64,000 nt of DNA from Epiperipatus broadwayi (lineage: Eukaryota > Onychophora > Udeonychophora > Euonychophora > Peripatidae), in NCBI GenBank assembly GCA_028023455.1, contig JAQFVV010000252.1, forward strand, positions 833,349-897,348. Reading direction: 5' to 3'. Made by a program: the position numbers and the translations under genes. Positions 14,877 to 27,490 of the stretch are shown piece by piece (within the stretch, counting starts at the first letter, position 1; the number at the start of each line of letters is the position of its first letter). The notes beneath the pieces are model-generated. The model did not search any database. It was not told where the DNA came from and worked only from the letters and a program-made list of their open reading frames with translations.

Positions 14877-14969
14877 ATTGGTGGCCTAACGGTTAGCATA
14901 GCTGCCTTCCAAGCAGCTGGACTAGGTTTACCTGGGTTCGCTTCCCAGTCAACACCTTTGACATATAAA
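14877..14969 (+). mobile_element. SINE with tRNA-Gly(UCC)-like body
   Basis: Positions 14,878-14,951 resemble tRNA-Gly with anticodon TCC: A-box-like GGCCTAACGG, a perfect anticodon stem GCTGC/GCAGC around CTTCCAA, and a perfect T stem CTGGG/CCCAG around TTCGCTT. It is not a working tRNA, because the variable region is about 12 nt long and the acceptor stem has mismatches. It ends in a TTTGACATA-plus-poly(A) tail like the copy at 28.5 kb. A probable 8-bp duplication AAAAACTT flanks it at 14,869 and 14,970. Confidence 0.75.
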
Positions 14970-14999
14970 AAAAACTTGATTTTTTGGAAAATTTATGAT

Positions 15000-17900
15000 T
15001 ATTTTTGTATTGTAATTGTGTAATAATTATCATAATTCAAAAAATATATTATTACATATTTATTGTTTACAGAAATGTTTTATTATTAAATATAAAATAT
15101 ATATGTTCTTCTGAATAATGTTTCCATAGAGATTAATGTTACAGGAAATACAACTGTCTAGAAATGTTGTCACTCAACAGACAGTTAAAACATTTAGCAA
15201 TATTGTAAAAATTACAAAAAAAAATTAAATTTTAGAGCATAAATTGATAGATTTACTAGATATTAAAAACAATTCATTCAGATTTTTAAAACAAACATCA
15301 AACAAAGAAGATTTCATTTATTTTGCAAATTGAATCTGCTCCATCTGAAATTTGATGATGTGACAGCACTTTGTTTTAATTTAAATCTAATTTTTAAAAT
15401 AATTCCCCAAATCAAATGTGATTTTTTAAAATTTATTTTATTTCTAAACAAAAATATATATTACATAAGGCCAAATTTATTATATTCTGAAAAAAAATAA
15501 TGGTTTACTATTAAAGTGAAAGTTGAAACCTTAAATTTAGTGAGAACAAAGAAATCTGTCAGAGGAGGTTATATTACATGTTATCTACTCTTTCACACAC
15601 GCTACTTATTATGTATGTGCACATATCAGAAAATATTTTATACAAAATTAAAATTGTCTAGTTGCTAGTTTTAACTATTAATATATATACAAAATAATAA
15701 TAAATAAATAAAATTCAAGTTTTTTATTATTAAGCACTAAAGTCCAAGTTTCTCTTTTAAATTTATATCAAAGTTCTTTGTTCCAATCTCCAGGATGGTG
15801 GTGTAATATTAAAGGCAATTAAAATTATTTTAAGATTGTGATTTGACCTTGGGAGATTTTACTGTCTTTGTGCTCTTAATGGGATGATGCAAGACTTGTG
15901 AGAAATTCAAGCTTGATTAATCTGCAAAGAAGTAAACAACTATTCTCTGAAGCCTTCTTTAGTAGGCAGATTTGTTATAAATTAAGGTAAAATGACCTTT
16001 TTATTTTAATTTCATGACAAAATTTTACTATATAAATTATCGTTAAGATGACAATTATTTTACTGAGTAGAGATGGAATCTAACTACACTAATTCATAAT
16101 GGTATCATATGATGCCTTCAACATAATCAAGATATTAAATACTTAAAGGTGAGTCCTTGAGATAATGTGAATTACTAAGACAAACATGCCAGTGGTAAAT
16201 TTTATTCTTACTAGATATTTATAATAACTATTGTGTATGATATATTCTACCTAAATTTTGATTAATGAAGTTAATCTTTAATTTTTCTAAAAATATAGCT
16301 TCTCAATACCATTTGAAATTATTATTATTATGGATGACTGGTCCTGATTCCACAACCCTGTAATTGACTATCATTTTGTCTTTTAGTTTCATCCTGCTAG
16401 AATATTTATAAAAGAAATTGTTAAGATCATCTAAATGGTATGACTTTCTATTCTCATTCTCACTTGGTAACTTATTTGAAAATATAACTCTTCAGTTCCA
16501 AATGAAGTTGGTATTACTATCTAAAAATTCAGGGTTATATCTATATTTACTCATAAATTTCATGGTGTTTAAAGGGTAAGGCATATCTTTAAAATGTACA
16601 TTATTATAAATCAAACACTTCATATTTGCTCAGTTGTCATTAGCTATAGAATGATGAGCTGAATCTCCCTACTATAATTTGCCTCTTAAATAACTTTTTA
16701 TGATCATATATCTGGATATATTAAAATATATATATATTTCTGAATTTTTTTAAAATTCTATCTCGTGTAATGGATCTAAATTTTCCTCAAGCTGATGATT
16801 CCTTCTAACATTAAATTTTTTATACTTAAGTCTACTTGTTACATGGACACAAACCCACTCATTCTTTAAAATTTTCATTTCAAGTGTAACAGTATACATA
16901 TGCCATCACATTATTTTAAAATTAAAATAAAATAATCGTAAATAAAATTGATTCATTAAAAATGTAAAAGAAAATTAAATAATCGCACACATGGAAAACT
17001 ATTTAAAAAATTATTTAAAAGAATGTTAAAAAATATAAAGATCTAAAGATTAGTATTTTTTGTTTAAAAGTAATAAAAAAGAAAAATGTTAGTTTCAGTT
17101 TAAAAATCATGTTCAAATCTTAGTAAATAGAAAGCAATGATTGTTCTATTAATTGAATCTAAAGCAAATGAGCCCACTTTGTAATATAAAGGTCAAATAA
17201 GAGATAAAAGTTAACAATTGTGTTTCCTGCTCTGAAGCAGATCAAACAATGTGAGCATCAAACCATGCATGCATGGGCAAAAAAGGAAAACATTCAGATG
17301 TAAGAACAAATGCTGTCATGTGTGAATGATCTCTAGGATTTGTGATAAGTGAGGCCAAAATTATAAAAGATGGAAATATCAAATTATTACAACTTTTTTA
17401 TTCACTTAGAAAATGAAGTAACTGTTGACTCTTGAACTGCATTATGGACTCCAAAATATATGGGTCTTATAATAAATTAATTTTACTGTCATACACTAGC
17501 TGAGGCAGCCTCCAAATCGTTGATTATTGAAGGCAACAAACAATGGATCAATCTTCCAGGAAATGACATAAATATTAAATGAACTTCAGTTGGATGGATG
17601 CGATGCTTCATGGACAAGATGGACTTCAAATATACCATGGAAAGTATGAACTTTTGTTTATCTAAATTGAAATAGGAACTATAAAAATTTAAAATAATTA
17701 AGAACTTCTTCAAATATGTAAACCTTTAAAAAAATATCTTATCTGATTGAGCGTAAATTTAAGTTAGTCATATTCTCCCAATATGTTTGCTACTCAATCA
17801 TTTCCATTTTTCACTTTTCTGTTATAATTTATTTTATGTTTTTAGTTTTGTTTAATAACCAAATTATCAAATTTCTTTTAAACTAATAATTTAAAAATGG

Positions 17901-19298
17901 GCATAAATGGCTGCATAGATTCATAAGATTATGTTACTTTAAGTGGGTTAATTTCAGACTATTTATCTCATAATTGAATTGGTGCTGGTGGATGTATGTA
18001 TGGGTGTTTTATGTTAATGTGATGTGAGAAGATGCATTGGATTCTCATTCACTTGTACCACGTTAGCATTGGGGCACTATATCTAATTGAACACATGGCC
18101 AAAAGTGTAGCCATAGTGTTTCCAGTGGACATAGATGTATTCCCTGTGCCTTTTATCTCCTTATGCTCTGAGTGGTGATAGTTAAATCACAATCCCCCAT
18201 TATAGAGCATGTCTAATATATATTTTCCAAATGATAACCTTGGCAGACAGATGCACATTCCTGTACTGGACAAGGTTTTTTTTTTCAATGATACCATGCT
18301 ACAGATGCACATTCCTGTCAGCATGGTTTTTTATATGCTAACATCCTCATTTTGCATTGATCACACCAGTATATCAATAAGCTGGCATTGGTTTGGATGC
18401 AAACTTGTAGCCTGGAGTTAAAAAAAAATCGAGTATATAAATGTGTAATCTATGTAGTGTATTTGTGTTTATCAAATTATTAAATTGTATAAAATATCCA
18501 TCTGGGCAATCTTATCAAGATATTAAAACTTACAGGTTAAAAATAATAATAATAAAACTTAAAGCAATGTTAAATAATTTATTCCTCAAATTTATTTTAT
18601 ATATGTACATAAATAAATGTTTGTGTGATTATTAGTGACAGTAGCTTATTTTATTACCTTTTTTTATATTAAAAATGTATTTAAAAGTATATATCATTAT
18701 ATCTCAGCTACTCCTTGAGCTTAATGATTAGGGCATATCGGTCGAATAAAAATGGAATCTTACAAAGAAGTATCTGCCTACTATATAATTTTTTCCAGGT
18801 TCAAATGGCCTAATAGCACTCTTTATGGCAGGTAGAGTAAGAGTCTTTTCCCTGACCCTTATACAATAAATAAGTCTTAAAATTTATTATTACTGTCTAA
18901 GTAAGATGAGCTACTATTCTTTAGAATTACTATGTAATTCTATTGTAAATTAAGTTTGTCTATTAAAATGACTTTGTTTTCACCACTAGAAGAATGATCA
19001 ACTTTAAAATTATTCATTTTATCGAGTTGTGTCTTGAAATAATCTATGCTATTTTCAACTTGAGAATTATCAGTTTTCACATATTCTATTTTCATTTTAT
19101 CATTATTACTTTTACTGGCATGTAGTTTTTATTTCTCAAATAAATCTAAATATAGAGCTCAGAAAGAATGTCCAATTTCCTTTAATTTGGGTTCATTATT
19201 AGTTTGCATTTTTCTACATCCTACACTTTCAGCCTTTGATTCACTATGAAAGTCCAAAAACTAATTAATGAAAGTTACCAAACCTAATCTCTAATTCA
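15000..19298. other. AT-rich stretch without a recognised gene
   Basis: I find no coding or RNA gene here. A short block CAGATGCACATTCCTGT occurs twice (about 18,248 and 18,302), and 18,709-18,870 has a weak B-box-like GGTTCAAAT followed by an AATAAATAAG-type end that might be a decayed SINE. Neither is strong enough for a separate call. Confidence 0.4.
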
Positions 19299-19460
19299 TC
19301 TCAAAATTCTGTTATCCCTTTCTACTTTGTCTAACCTATTATTAATTTCAAGTTTCAATCCTTCCGAGTTAGCTGTTAATTCAGCCTTTATGTCTTGAAG
19401 TCCTGGTATTTTCTCTCTAAGATCAGCTTCTATAAATTGCAAAACTTTTTGCATTTCACT
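19299..19460 (-). pseudogene. Coiled-coil gag-like fragment
   Basis: On the minus strand about 53 codons are open and rich in K, E, L and R with heptad-like spacing, for example ADLREKIPGLQDIKAEL. The frame ends at a stop at 19,296-19,298; more charged, stop-broken sequence follows to about 19,050. The composition resembles the coiled-coil frame in the nested LTR element at 34.7 kb, and such regions are common at the N-terminus of retrotransposon Gag proteins. No zinc knuckle or protease is seen beside it, so the family is uncertain. Confidence 0.4.
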
Positions 19461-19672
19461 TGATTATTTTGTTGCTTATATTTGTATATAAGAATGGTTG
19501 GAAATTAAAGCATCCTTATATATAAGTAAGAAATTAGTTATGCTACTATAGATTATACTGAGTTGTGTTATTAAGTAATGTATTATTTATGTCCACAGTT
19601 AATTATGTAATAAATTATAAGAGTTTCTAATTTGTCTGTAATGTGATGGTATCCAACAATATTAGTCTAAAG

Positions 19673-20471
19673 CAATGGTCTTCAACCTTTGGTCCATGGA
19701 CCAGTGCCAGGCCACAGAAGTTTTCTGCTAGTCCATAGTAGACTGGCAGGAAAGTTTATAATAACAAAATAATAAGAGTTTAAACTTTTAATTAATATAA
19801 ACAATTTTTATTTATTTTTTGATCTCATTTTTATCTAATTAAAAAAAAAAAGAACGAAAACAAAATCTAATCAATCATACATAAATTAATTTGTTTTTTA
19901 GTTATCACATATATTTGTGGGGAGAAAGGGGTAAAATTAAATTTTTTATTATTTTTCTAAAAAAAATTCAAAATTCAAAGATAAAAGTTTTTTATTATAC
20001 AAACTCCATATATATATAACTTCATCTTGTATATTTAACATTAAATACAGATATTACATTTATCCATAATCATTGTCATGTAATTACACTAGCTGTGATA
20101 TTTCCCAACATTCAAGTGAATAACATTTTATTCTTGCATGTTTTAACAATGAAATAATAAACATAGCAATGCAGGCACATTAATGAGAATGATTGTTATT
20201 GTACTGTTTTCTATAGCAGTATGACTGTGCAATTCGGGAAATAGTGTTCAACATGCGAAGGTAAGCAACACCATTACTATACACAGTAACACTGTTGTTT
20301 TGGTCACTTATAACAATTATGCTCATCTAAGGCTAAGCAGTTTACATATTTAAGAAAATTTATCTATAGACTTCTGCCAGTCCATGAAACCTTATCCTTA
20401 TTTTTGCCGATCCACAAAACCTTATCCTTATTTTTGCTGGTTTGCAGGTGTGAAAAGGTTGAATACCACTG
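19673..20471. mobile_element. Non-autonomous hAT-type DNA transposon
   Basis: The ends are inverted: CAATGGTCTTCAACCTTT on the left and, read on the opposite strand, CAGTGGTATTCAACCTTT on the right, the standard hAT/Charlie-like terminal pattern. The flanks carry an 8-bp duplication, GTCTAAAG (19,665-19,672) and GTCTAAAA (20,472-20,479), the hAT length, with one mismatch. The 799-bp interior has no transposase. Near the right end a 27-bp segment with CCTTATCCTTATTTTTGC is repeated in tandem. Confidence 0.88.
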
Positions 20472-20526
20472 GTCTAAAATACATGCATTAGGGGATATTG
20501 CAGGGAATATCACAGAAATGATAAAG

Positions 20527-20552
20527 TATATATATATATATATATATATATT
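20527..20552. repeat. (TA)n microsatellite
   Basis: A pure TA run lying just right of the hAT element. Confidence 0.95.
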
Positions 20553-21676
20553 GGAATAGATATAGCTATCTTCTTCATATTCAACTATTAATAATTTTCT
20601 TCTGATATGATATACAGGTTTTATCAAAAGCATACTATAATCCATGAATATAATATACAAGTTATATTGAAAGCATGCTAGGCAATAATAAAGCTGAATA
20701 TTTAAAAACTATCTTTTCTGTGGGTGTTTTCATTAATAGTCATGTATTATACCTACTTCATATACTTTTTATATCACTAGTACATGAAGAATGTAGATTG
20801 CATTAAAACTAACAAAAGGTTTTATACATTAGAACTAAATTGCAAGAGTTTTAAAAAAACAATTTTCTTTAAATTGTTCAAAATAAAGAGTTTTCATTTC
20901 ATTATTTTCAGAAAACCGATTAATTCTGAGAAGATAGTTATAATCTTATTATGCATATGCTGTAACTATTTGTTACAATGATATTTTTTAATTACTAAAT
21001 TGATCCTACAAAATTAACATTCTTTACATCTTAATCTAGTAGAAATAATTAATCTGACTAATTAAGCCAATTAATTATCCTTGATTGCCATCTTCATTGT
21101 ACTTCAAAAAGTAGCTACAAATTATTTTGCTATGAATAGAAACTTCTCTAAATAAACTGGGAAGCCTTGTAATGCATAGCTAGTTTATTTTAGATTTCAC
21201 TCCAGACAAATAATAAACTTTATTAATAATGTCGCAGATAGCAGCTAACCAGTTATAAGTTAACTATTATCTATTTCAACTAATTGTGGGAAAATAAATA
21301 AAAAAATATTTCAAGATTTATTTAAATTCTAACCATATTCCCCATATATTTTCAACTGAAGATATATAAAATGAATTCTTTTATATTAGATATTAACTTT
21401 TTACTTTATTTGACACAGAGCTCTGATAGTAAAAGAACAAAAAAGGAAAATTGCTAAATATAGCTGCAAATCTCTGTGGAAACTGTTGAATCTTTAGTCA
21501 TAATAAAAAACATCAAACTCTTTATCAATACTGGATAACTGTTAAAGTCATTTTATGAACTTTACATAAATTTCAAGCTGAACTTTCTTTCTTATTTATA
21601 GGTCTAAGGATTTAATATTATTTTTTGTCATTTACAATTTGTATAATACAGTTTTGAAATTTGAATTAGTGATTAC

Positions 21677-21742
21677 GGTAATCCAGTATTTACCTTGCTA
21701 TGACGTAATTAGCTTGAAGGCACACAACTGTAATTATCCGAT
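21677..21742 (+). repeat. Left terminal inverted repeat of the Merlin element
   Basis: It pairs with 25,412-25,477 on the opposite strand with few mismatches, through the shared blocks CCAGTATTTACCTTGC and TATGACGTnATTAGC. Its inner part (from about 21,700) is copied again 136 bp further in. Confidence 0.92.
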
Positions 21743-22322
21743 ATTTGCGTCGTCGGAAGAACACATGAACGTTGTCATGGCAACGAAGAGACTGACATGA
21801 CTAATTCTAGAGATTTGATTTTTTGTTATCTTGCTATGACATCATAAGCCTGAAGGCATACAGCTGTAATTATCCGATGTTTGCGTCGTCGGAAGAACAC
21901 ATGAACGTTGTCATGGCAACGAAGATGCTGATATGACTAATTCGAGAGATTTGATTTTTTCATCCACGAGATTTTTTTTGACCCACGAGATTTAAAAGTG
22001 GATTTCTTCCTATTTGTTGCATCGTTTTTTTCAGTGCAGCAGCGTTTTTTTCAGTGATTTCATTTTCAGTGTTTTAATAGTTCAGCAATTTTTTTACCAT
22101 TTTTTAAAAAGAAATCATTACTTTTTCAACAATTGTAAGTAATTTACATGTTATTTCTTCTATGATATTAAGTGGATGTATTTTATATTTTATTAATTTT
22201 CCGGATTTTCTGAAAAAAACTCCCATAAGAAAAGGCACGTGGTTTGAAGGCTCCAGAATATCCTTCGTTTACCATTTTTTAAAAAGAAATCAGTACTTTC
22301 TCAACAATTGTAAGTAATTTAC

Positions 22323-22676
22323 ATGTTATGTCTAAGTGGATGTATTTTATATTTTATTAATTTTCCGGATTTTCTGAAAAAAACTCCCATAAGAAAAGGC
22401 TCCAGAATATCCTTCGTAACGGCTCTCCATTTTATATATTGTTGGTCCAGAGAATTAACGTCTATCCTATTTTGTGCTGACCAGTTAGAAATGGCGGACA
22501 AGACTGTGATTGACTGGAACAACTATCTCCGCAAAGTATGTGCATGGAAGCTGTTACATAATGAAAGGCGGGAAAATCGGAGGCCCTAACACAATTGTGG
22601 AAATAGACGAAACTCTATGTGGAGGCGTACCTACAAAGATGGTCATTTTGGTGCAATTCTACAACATATAAGCCAG
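22323..22676 (+). pseudogene. Merlin transposase fragment (DDE_Tnp_IS1595 type), frameshifted
   Basis: The first part reads through a helix-turn-helix-like region ending in TVIDWNNYLRKVC, a block characteristic of Merlin/IS1016 transposases just before the catalytic core. At about 22,563 the frame shifts, and the next frame gives KIGGPNTIVEIDETLCGG, the conserved IGGPG-IVEIDE motif holding the first catalytic aspartate. A second shift near 22,610 recovers a WRRTYKDGH block, equivalent to the RRKYxxGR that follows in the family. Soon after there is a good splice donor GTAAGT at 22,706-22,711. The other catalytic residues are not found downstream, where repeats take over, so the gene is truncated and non-functional. 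Confidence 0.85.
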
Positions 22677-22705
22677 TTCAGTCCACCGCAGTAATCGTTA
22701 TTTGG

Positions 22706-25186
22706 GTAAGTACGCATTTTGTTGTGATATTCATCTTTTATTTTCCTTATAAATTACAGTAGTTTTTATTCGTAGTTATTTCTACTAAAACAAAATTCAT
22801 ACATTTATATAGTACTTTTAAGATGACTGAATTATGATTAATTATGATTTGTAGACTCACAGTTTTCACTTTATGATGTGTTTTTTTAAAAAAGACAAAA
22901 TTATTTGAATACTTGCAGAATTATTACTTCTGGACTCGCACTTTATGACACATTTTTTAAAGAAGACAAAATTAATATTTGTAGACTCGCAGTTATTTGT
23001 AGATTCGCAGTTTACCTTTATGATAGGTTTTTTTAAATTTATATAGTACTTTTAAGATGACATTAATTTTGTAGTGATATTTATCTTACATTTTCCTATT
23101 TTCTATTTTGCGTTTATTTATCTTACATTTTGCTATTTTCTATTTTGCGTTTTTTAAAAAAGACAATTAATATTTGTAGACTTGCAGTTTTCACTTTATG
23201 ATAGGTTTTTTTAAGACGACAAAATTATTATTTGAATACTTGCAGAATTATTACTTCTGGATTCGCACTTTATACGTTTTTTAAAAAAGACAAAATTAAT
23301 ATTTGTAGACTCGCAGTTTTCACTTTATGATAGGTTTTTTTAAGACGACAAAATTATTATTTGAATACTTGCAGAATTATTACTTCTGGATTCGCACTTT
23401 ATACGTTTTTTAAAAAAGACAAAATTAATATTTGTAGACTCGCAGTTTTCACTTTATGATAGGTTTTTTTAAGACGACAAAATTATTTGAATACTTGCAG
23501 AATTATTATTTCTGGACTTGCACTTTATACGTTTTTTAAAAAAGACAAAATTAATATTTGTAGACTCGCAGTTTTCACTTTATGATAGGTTTTTTTAAGA
23601 CGACAAAATTATTATTTGAATACTTGCAGAATTATTAATTCAGGACTCGCACTTTATGATACGTTTTTTAAAAAAGAAAATTTAATATTTGTAGACTCGC
23701 AGTTTTCACTTTATGACAGGTTTTTTTAAGACGACAAAATTATTATTTGAATACTTGCAGAATTATTAATTCAGGACTCGCACTTTATGATACGTTTTTT
23801 AAAAAAGAAAATTTAATATTTGTAGACTTGCAGTTATTTGTAGATTCGCAGTTTTCACTTTATGATAAGTTTTTTAAAATTTATATAGTACTTTTAAGAT
23901 GACTTAAATTATTCATGATGTATATATTATTTTTAATCTTTTTTTGCCACATATCACTATTTTGTGTCCTATTTATTAATTTTTTTTTTCAGGATTTGTG
24001 GACTCGCAGTTTTTACTTATTAATTTTGTAGTGATATTTATCTTACATTTTCATATTTTGCGTCCAATTTTAGTTAATTATTCATGATGTATATATTATT
24101 TTTAATCTTTTTTTGCCGCATATCACTATTTTGTGTCCTATTTATTAATTTTTTTTTTCAGGATTTGTGGACTCGCAGTTTTTACTTATTAATTTTGTAG
24201 TGATATTTATCTTACATTTTCATATTTTGCGTCCAATTTTAGTTAATTATTCATGATGTATATATTATTTTTAATCTTTTTTTGCCGCACATCACTATTT
24301 TGTGTCCTATTTATTAATTTTTTTTTTTCAGGATTTGTGGACTCGCAGTTTTTACTTATTAATTTTGTAGTGATATTTATCTTACATTTTCATATTTTGC
24401 GTCCAATTTTAGTTAATTATTCATGATGTATATATTATTTTTAATCTTTTTTTGCCACATATCACTATTTTGTGTCCTATTTATTAATTTTTTTTTTCAG
24501 GATTTGTGGACTCGCAGTTTTTACTTATTAATTTTGTAGTGATATTTATCTTACATTTTCATATTTTGCGTCCAATTTTAGTTAATTATTCATGATGTAT
24601 ATATTATTTTTAATCTTTTTTTGCCGCATATCACTATTTTGTGTCCTATTTATTAATTTTTTTTTTCAGGATTTGTGGACTCGCAGTTTTTACTTATTAA
24701 TTTTGTAGTGATATTTATCTTACATTTTCATATTTTGCGTCCAATTTTAGTTAATTATTCATGATGTATATATTATTTTTAATCTTTTTTTGCCGCACAT
24801 CACTATTTTGTGTCCTATTTATTAATTTTTTTTTTCAGGATTTGTGGACTCGCAGTTTTTACTTATTAATTTTGTAGTGATATTTATCTTACATTTTCAT
24901 ATTTTGCGTCCAATTTTAGTTAATTATTCATGATGTATATATTATTTTTAATCTTTTTTTGCCACATATCACTATTTTGTGTCCTATTTATTAATTTTTT
25001 TTTTCAGGATTTGTGGACTCGCAGTTTTTACTTATTAATTTTGTAGTGATATTTATCTTACATTTTCATATTTTGCGTCCAATTTTAGTTAATTATTCAT
25101 GATGTATATATTATTTTTAATCTTTTTTTGCCGCATATCACTCTATTTTGTGTCCTATTTATTAATTTTACCATTTTTTTTTTCAG
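22706..25186 (+). other. Possible transposase intron with multiplied 3' splice sites
   Basis: A consensus donor (GTAAGT, 22,706) follows the transposase fragment, and every 169-bp unit downstream carries a TATTAAT branch-like block, ten Ts and CAG. The tandem array would thus have copied an intron's acceptor eight times. After the last acceptor (25,184-25,186) there is a short open GC-rich segment up to about 25,287. Splicing is inferred, not seen. Confidence 0.35.
22840..23870 (+). repeat. Tandem array of about 129-bp units inside the Merlin element
   Basis: The block CTCGCAGTTTTCACTTTATGA (or CTTGCAG) recurs at 23,181, 23,310, 23,439, 23,565, 23,696 and 23,827, giving periods of 129, 129, 126, 131 and 131 bp. 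Each unit also contains two further TGCAG/TCGCA blocks, suggesting an older shorter period. The first copies (22,840-23,160) are more diverged. Confidence 0.95.
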
Positions 25187-25195
25187 GATGGACGC
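23890..25195 (+). repeat. 169-bp tandem array with three-unit higher-order pattern
   Basis: Eight units share the junction T(10)-CAG-GATTTGTGG, with the C of CAG at 23,990, 24,159, 24,329, 24,498, 24,667, 24,836, 25,005 and 25,184. Variant letters cycle in order: GCCACATATC, GCCGCATATC, GCCGCACATC, then again in the same order, ending after two units of a third cycle. The real repeat is therefore a trimer of about 508 bp. The last unit has an extra ACCA and CTC and runs into unique GC-richer sequence. Confidence 0.95.
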
Positions 25196-25411
25196 CGCCG
25201 GCGATGTTCTGTACCACGTGCCTTTTTCTCCATTTTGACCTCATGACCCTGTACCACGTGCCTTTCCCCCGCTCTTTGTTTCTATGACGACATTACCCTG
25301 AGGGCATCCTATTCTAATCTAGCGATCTTTGACGTAATGTCACCACGTGATATGCTGAAAAATTTTAGCGATTACATGTGTCGCAAATCACTAGGTGACA
25401 TTATCTTAAAA

Positions 25412-25477
25412 ATCGGGTGGTTAGAGTAGTATGCCTTCAGGCTAATGACGTCATAGCAAGGTAAATACTGGACTACC
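25412..25477 (-). repeat. Right terminal inverted repeat of the Merlin element
   Basis: Reverse complement of the left end apart from scattered substitutions; directly followed by the 8-bp duplication GTGATTAC. Confidence 0.92.
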
Positions 25478-25499
25478 GTGATTACTTATATGTATGCTA

Positions 25500-27490
25500 A
25501 AGTAATTTCATAAGTACCTTTCTTTGAGAATGTTTAACAAAAACCCAAAAATTAAATTCTTCATCTTCAAAAGTGGCAACCTCTTGCTGTGTGTGCTAAT
25601 TTGGTCATAATATATAGCAATCTGATTACTATATCTTCTTTACATTGATTTAAGCCTATCTACAATCTTATATTATCGTGTGCAGTTTTAATTTACCATG
25701 GTTACTATTTGAAAATCATTCACTGAAAAATAAATCTGAAGATGTCAGTACTAAACAGATCTTTAAACAAAGGGAAGGGAAGGTAAAGTGGCTAACAGGT
25801 TTCTCTGAGCATAGTTGCTGAGAGATTCCTGACTTTGTTTAAGGTGAAGTCACAGTGCATCACATCACATCACAATGTCAATAGCCAATTTGAGTGATAA
25901 TGACATAAAAGAAATGTCTCTTTAAATGTAAATATAAATAATAATTTCTGTTGGAAAACTGCTTCAGCCCAAAGCTAAATAACAAAAAAAATACATTTCT
26001 AAAGAAAAATTATAATTTTCAGTAATTTATTTACATATTAATGATTATCTATCCAATATTTTTGCAAAATATTTGTTTTGAACCCAAAAATTATATCACT
26101 ACAATTACATAATCTTTCATAACATTTAGTTTTAGGAAGGGAACTCTGAAAAAGTTTATTACAGCAAGTGGAAGTTGTTTTTACTGTATAAAACAAAATG
26201 GTCTTTTGTCAAAATGGTAAAAGAATATTTTTTAAAATTATAATTACAATAAATTTAATTTTAACTTTTAATATATATTTTGTTTGTATTTATATATTGA
26301 ACTATTTTCATCATACTAAAATACCATCACAAATATTCAAAAAAACACTATATTTTGTTTCTTTAATGATAATGAACTCTAATTTTTAAAAAAATTTAAT
26401 TTAAATATTTAATATTTTGTTCTACTAACTTTTTGAATAGATAAATTATAACCAATGATGCAAAGCATTATTGTTATACATAAAAGCTCTGTTTAGAAAA
26501 TTATTTTCATATTTTGCAAAGGTCAAATAATAATTTTTACAATGCTTATTACTTGATAACTTACATTTGTAATAAATAATGCTAAAATTATCAAAATATA
26601 GAAATGAGGTTTAATTGTAAAAATAAAATGTTCAAATATGGAGGAATTTAGATGAAAGAGTTATAAGGATCCATTCAAAATGCAAAGTGAAGTTTTCAGC
26701 AAAGCAAGTGAACTCTTGGGGATTGCTCTTAGCCTCAAGTTAAATTAAATCTTCTTTTTATATTTCTGTTTTATATTATTATTTTATGATATTTAATAAG
26801 TCTATTTATATTAATATACAATCTAGTTTACAAAATTTTAAATTACCTACATAAACTTATGCAATGATCATAATAAACTAACACATATGTAGCTATATAT
26901 AAAAAAATTGAAACAGATAACCAGTAATAATATCATTATGTTTATTAAATATTATAATATAATACTAGAACTAAAGAATATTAAAGGGATTTTTAGGGAT
27001 TTGTTGGTAATCTATTAATGTTAATGTTGGGATGTGTACGTATCATATTAATTAAAAGGCAATAGGCTTTAATTTATAAATTAAAAGTTTCAAAATCAGA
27101 TTCTTGTTTTTGTATGATATATATGTCATTTATAAGTTGAAGCAGCAAATGAGATGGTATGTGTTTATCCTATTCCACAATCATTCCAACCATGTTTGCT
27201 TAGAGTTTTGCTAAGGTGTCTACATCAAAGAAATTAATGAACTAATAGAATGATTTTATTCATGATTTTTGTTTCTCATTATTTATTTACTTCACTAATG
27301 ATTTAGACTGATCTAAATAAAAGAGACATAAACTGATACTCATTTATATCCACTATCAACTCAAATGATTTTATTGTTTACTTCTTTTAGTAAAATAATC
27401 TATTTTTATAATATATACATTTGATTTTTATTATTGTAGGTATCTGTTATTTATAATAAGTGAATATTAAATATTTATCTAAAGAAGTAG
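25500..27490. other. AT-rich stretch without recognisable features
   Basis: No motif-bearing frame, element end or tandem repeat was found on either strand. Confidence 0.5.

Larger units (their letters stand above)
21669..25485 (+). mobile_element. Merlin DNA transposon (IS1016/IS1595-like), degenerate
   Basis: An 8-bp duplication GTGATTAC lies at 21,669-21,676 and 25,478-25,485, directly outside inverted ends of about 66 bp that begin GGTAATCCAGTATTTACC and GGTAGTCCAGTATTTACC. Merlin elements are known to make 8-9 bp duplications and to have GG-starting ends. Inside is a broken transposase with an ISXO2/IS1595-type DDE start (22,323-22,676). The element is swollen by local duplications: a 136-bp repeat of the inner left end (21,700-21,963), a 175-bp repeat (22,096-22,420), and two tandem arrays at 22.8-25.2 kb. 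Confidence 0.9.

Noticed and set aside
14878-14951. Functional tRNA-Gly(UCC) gene
   Set aside because: The acceptor stem has mismatches, the variable region is about 12 nt long, and a poly(A)-type tail with a direct repeat follows; it is a SINE or tRNA retropseudogene.
16780-16800. CTGATGA core match
   Set aside because: No stem II hairpin and no GAAA follow; chance match. The CTGATGA at about 41,189 codes for part of the LINE YADD box and is also unrelated.
20364-20660. 98-codon minus-strand frame
   Set aside because: It spans the end of the hAT element and a TA microsatellite, with no protein-like composition.
22840-25195. CRISPR-like direct repeats
   Set aside because: The units are long, contiguous, without unique spacers, and lie in a eukaryotic transposon; they are tandem minisatellites.
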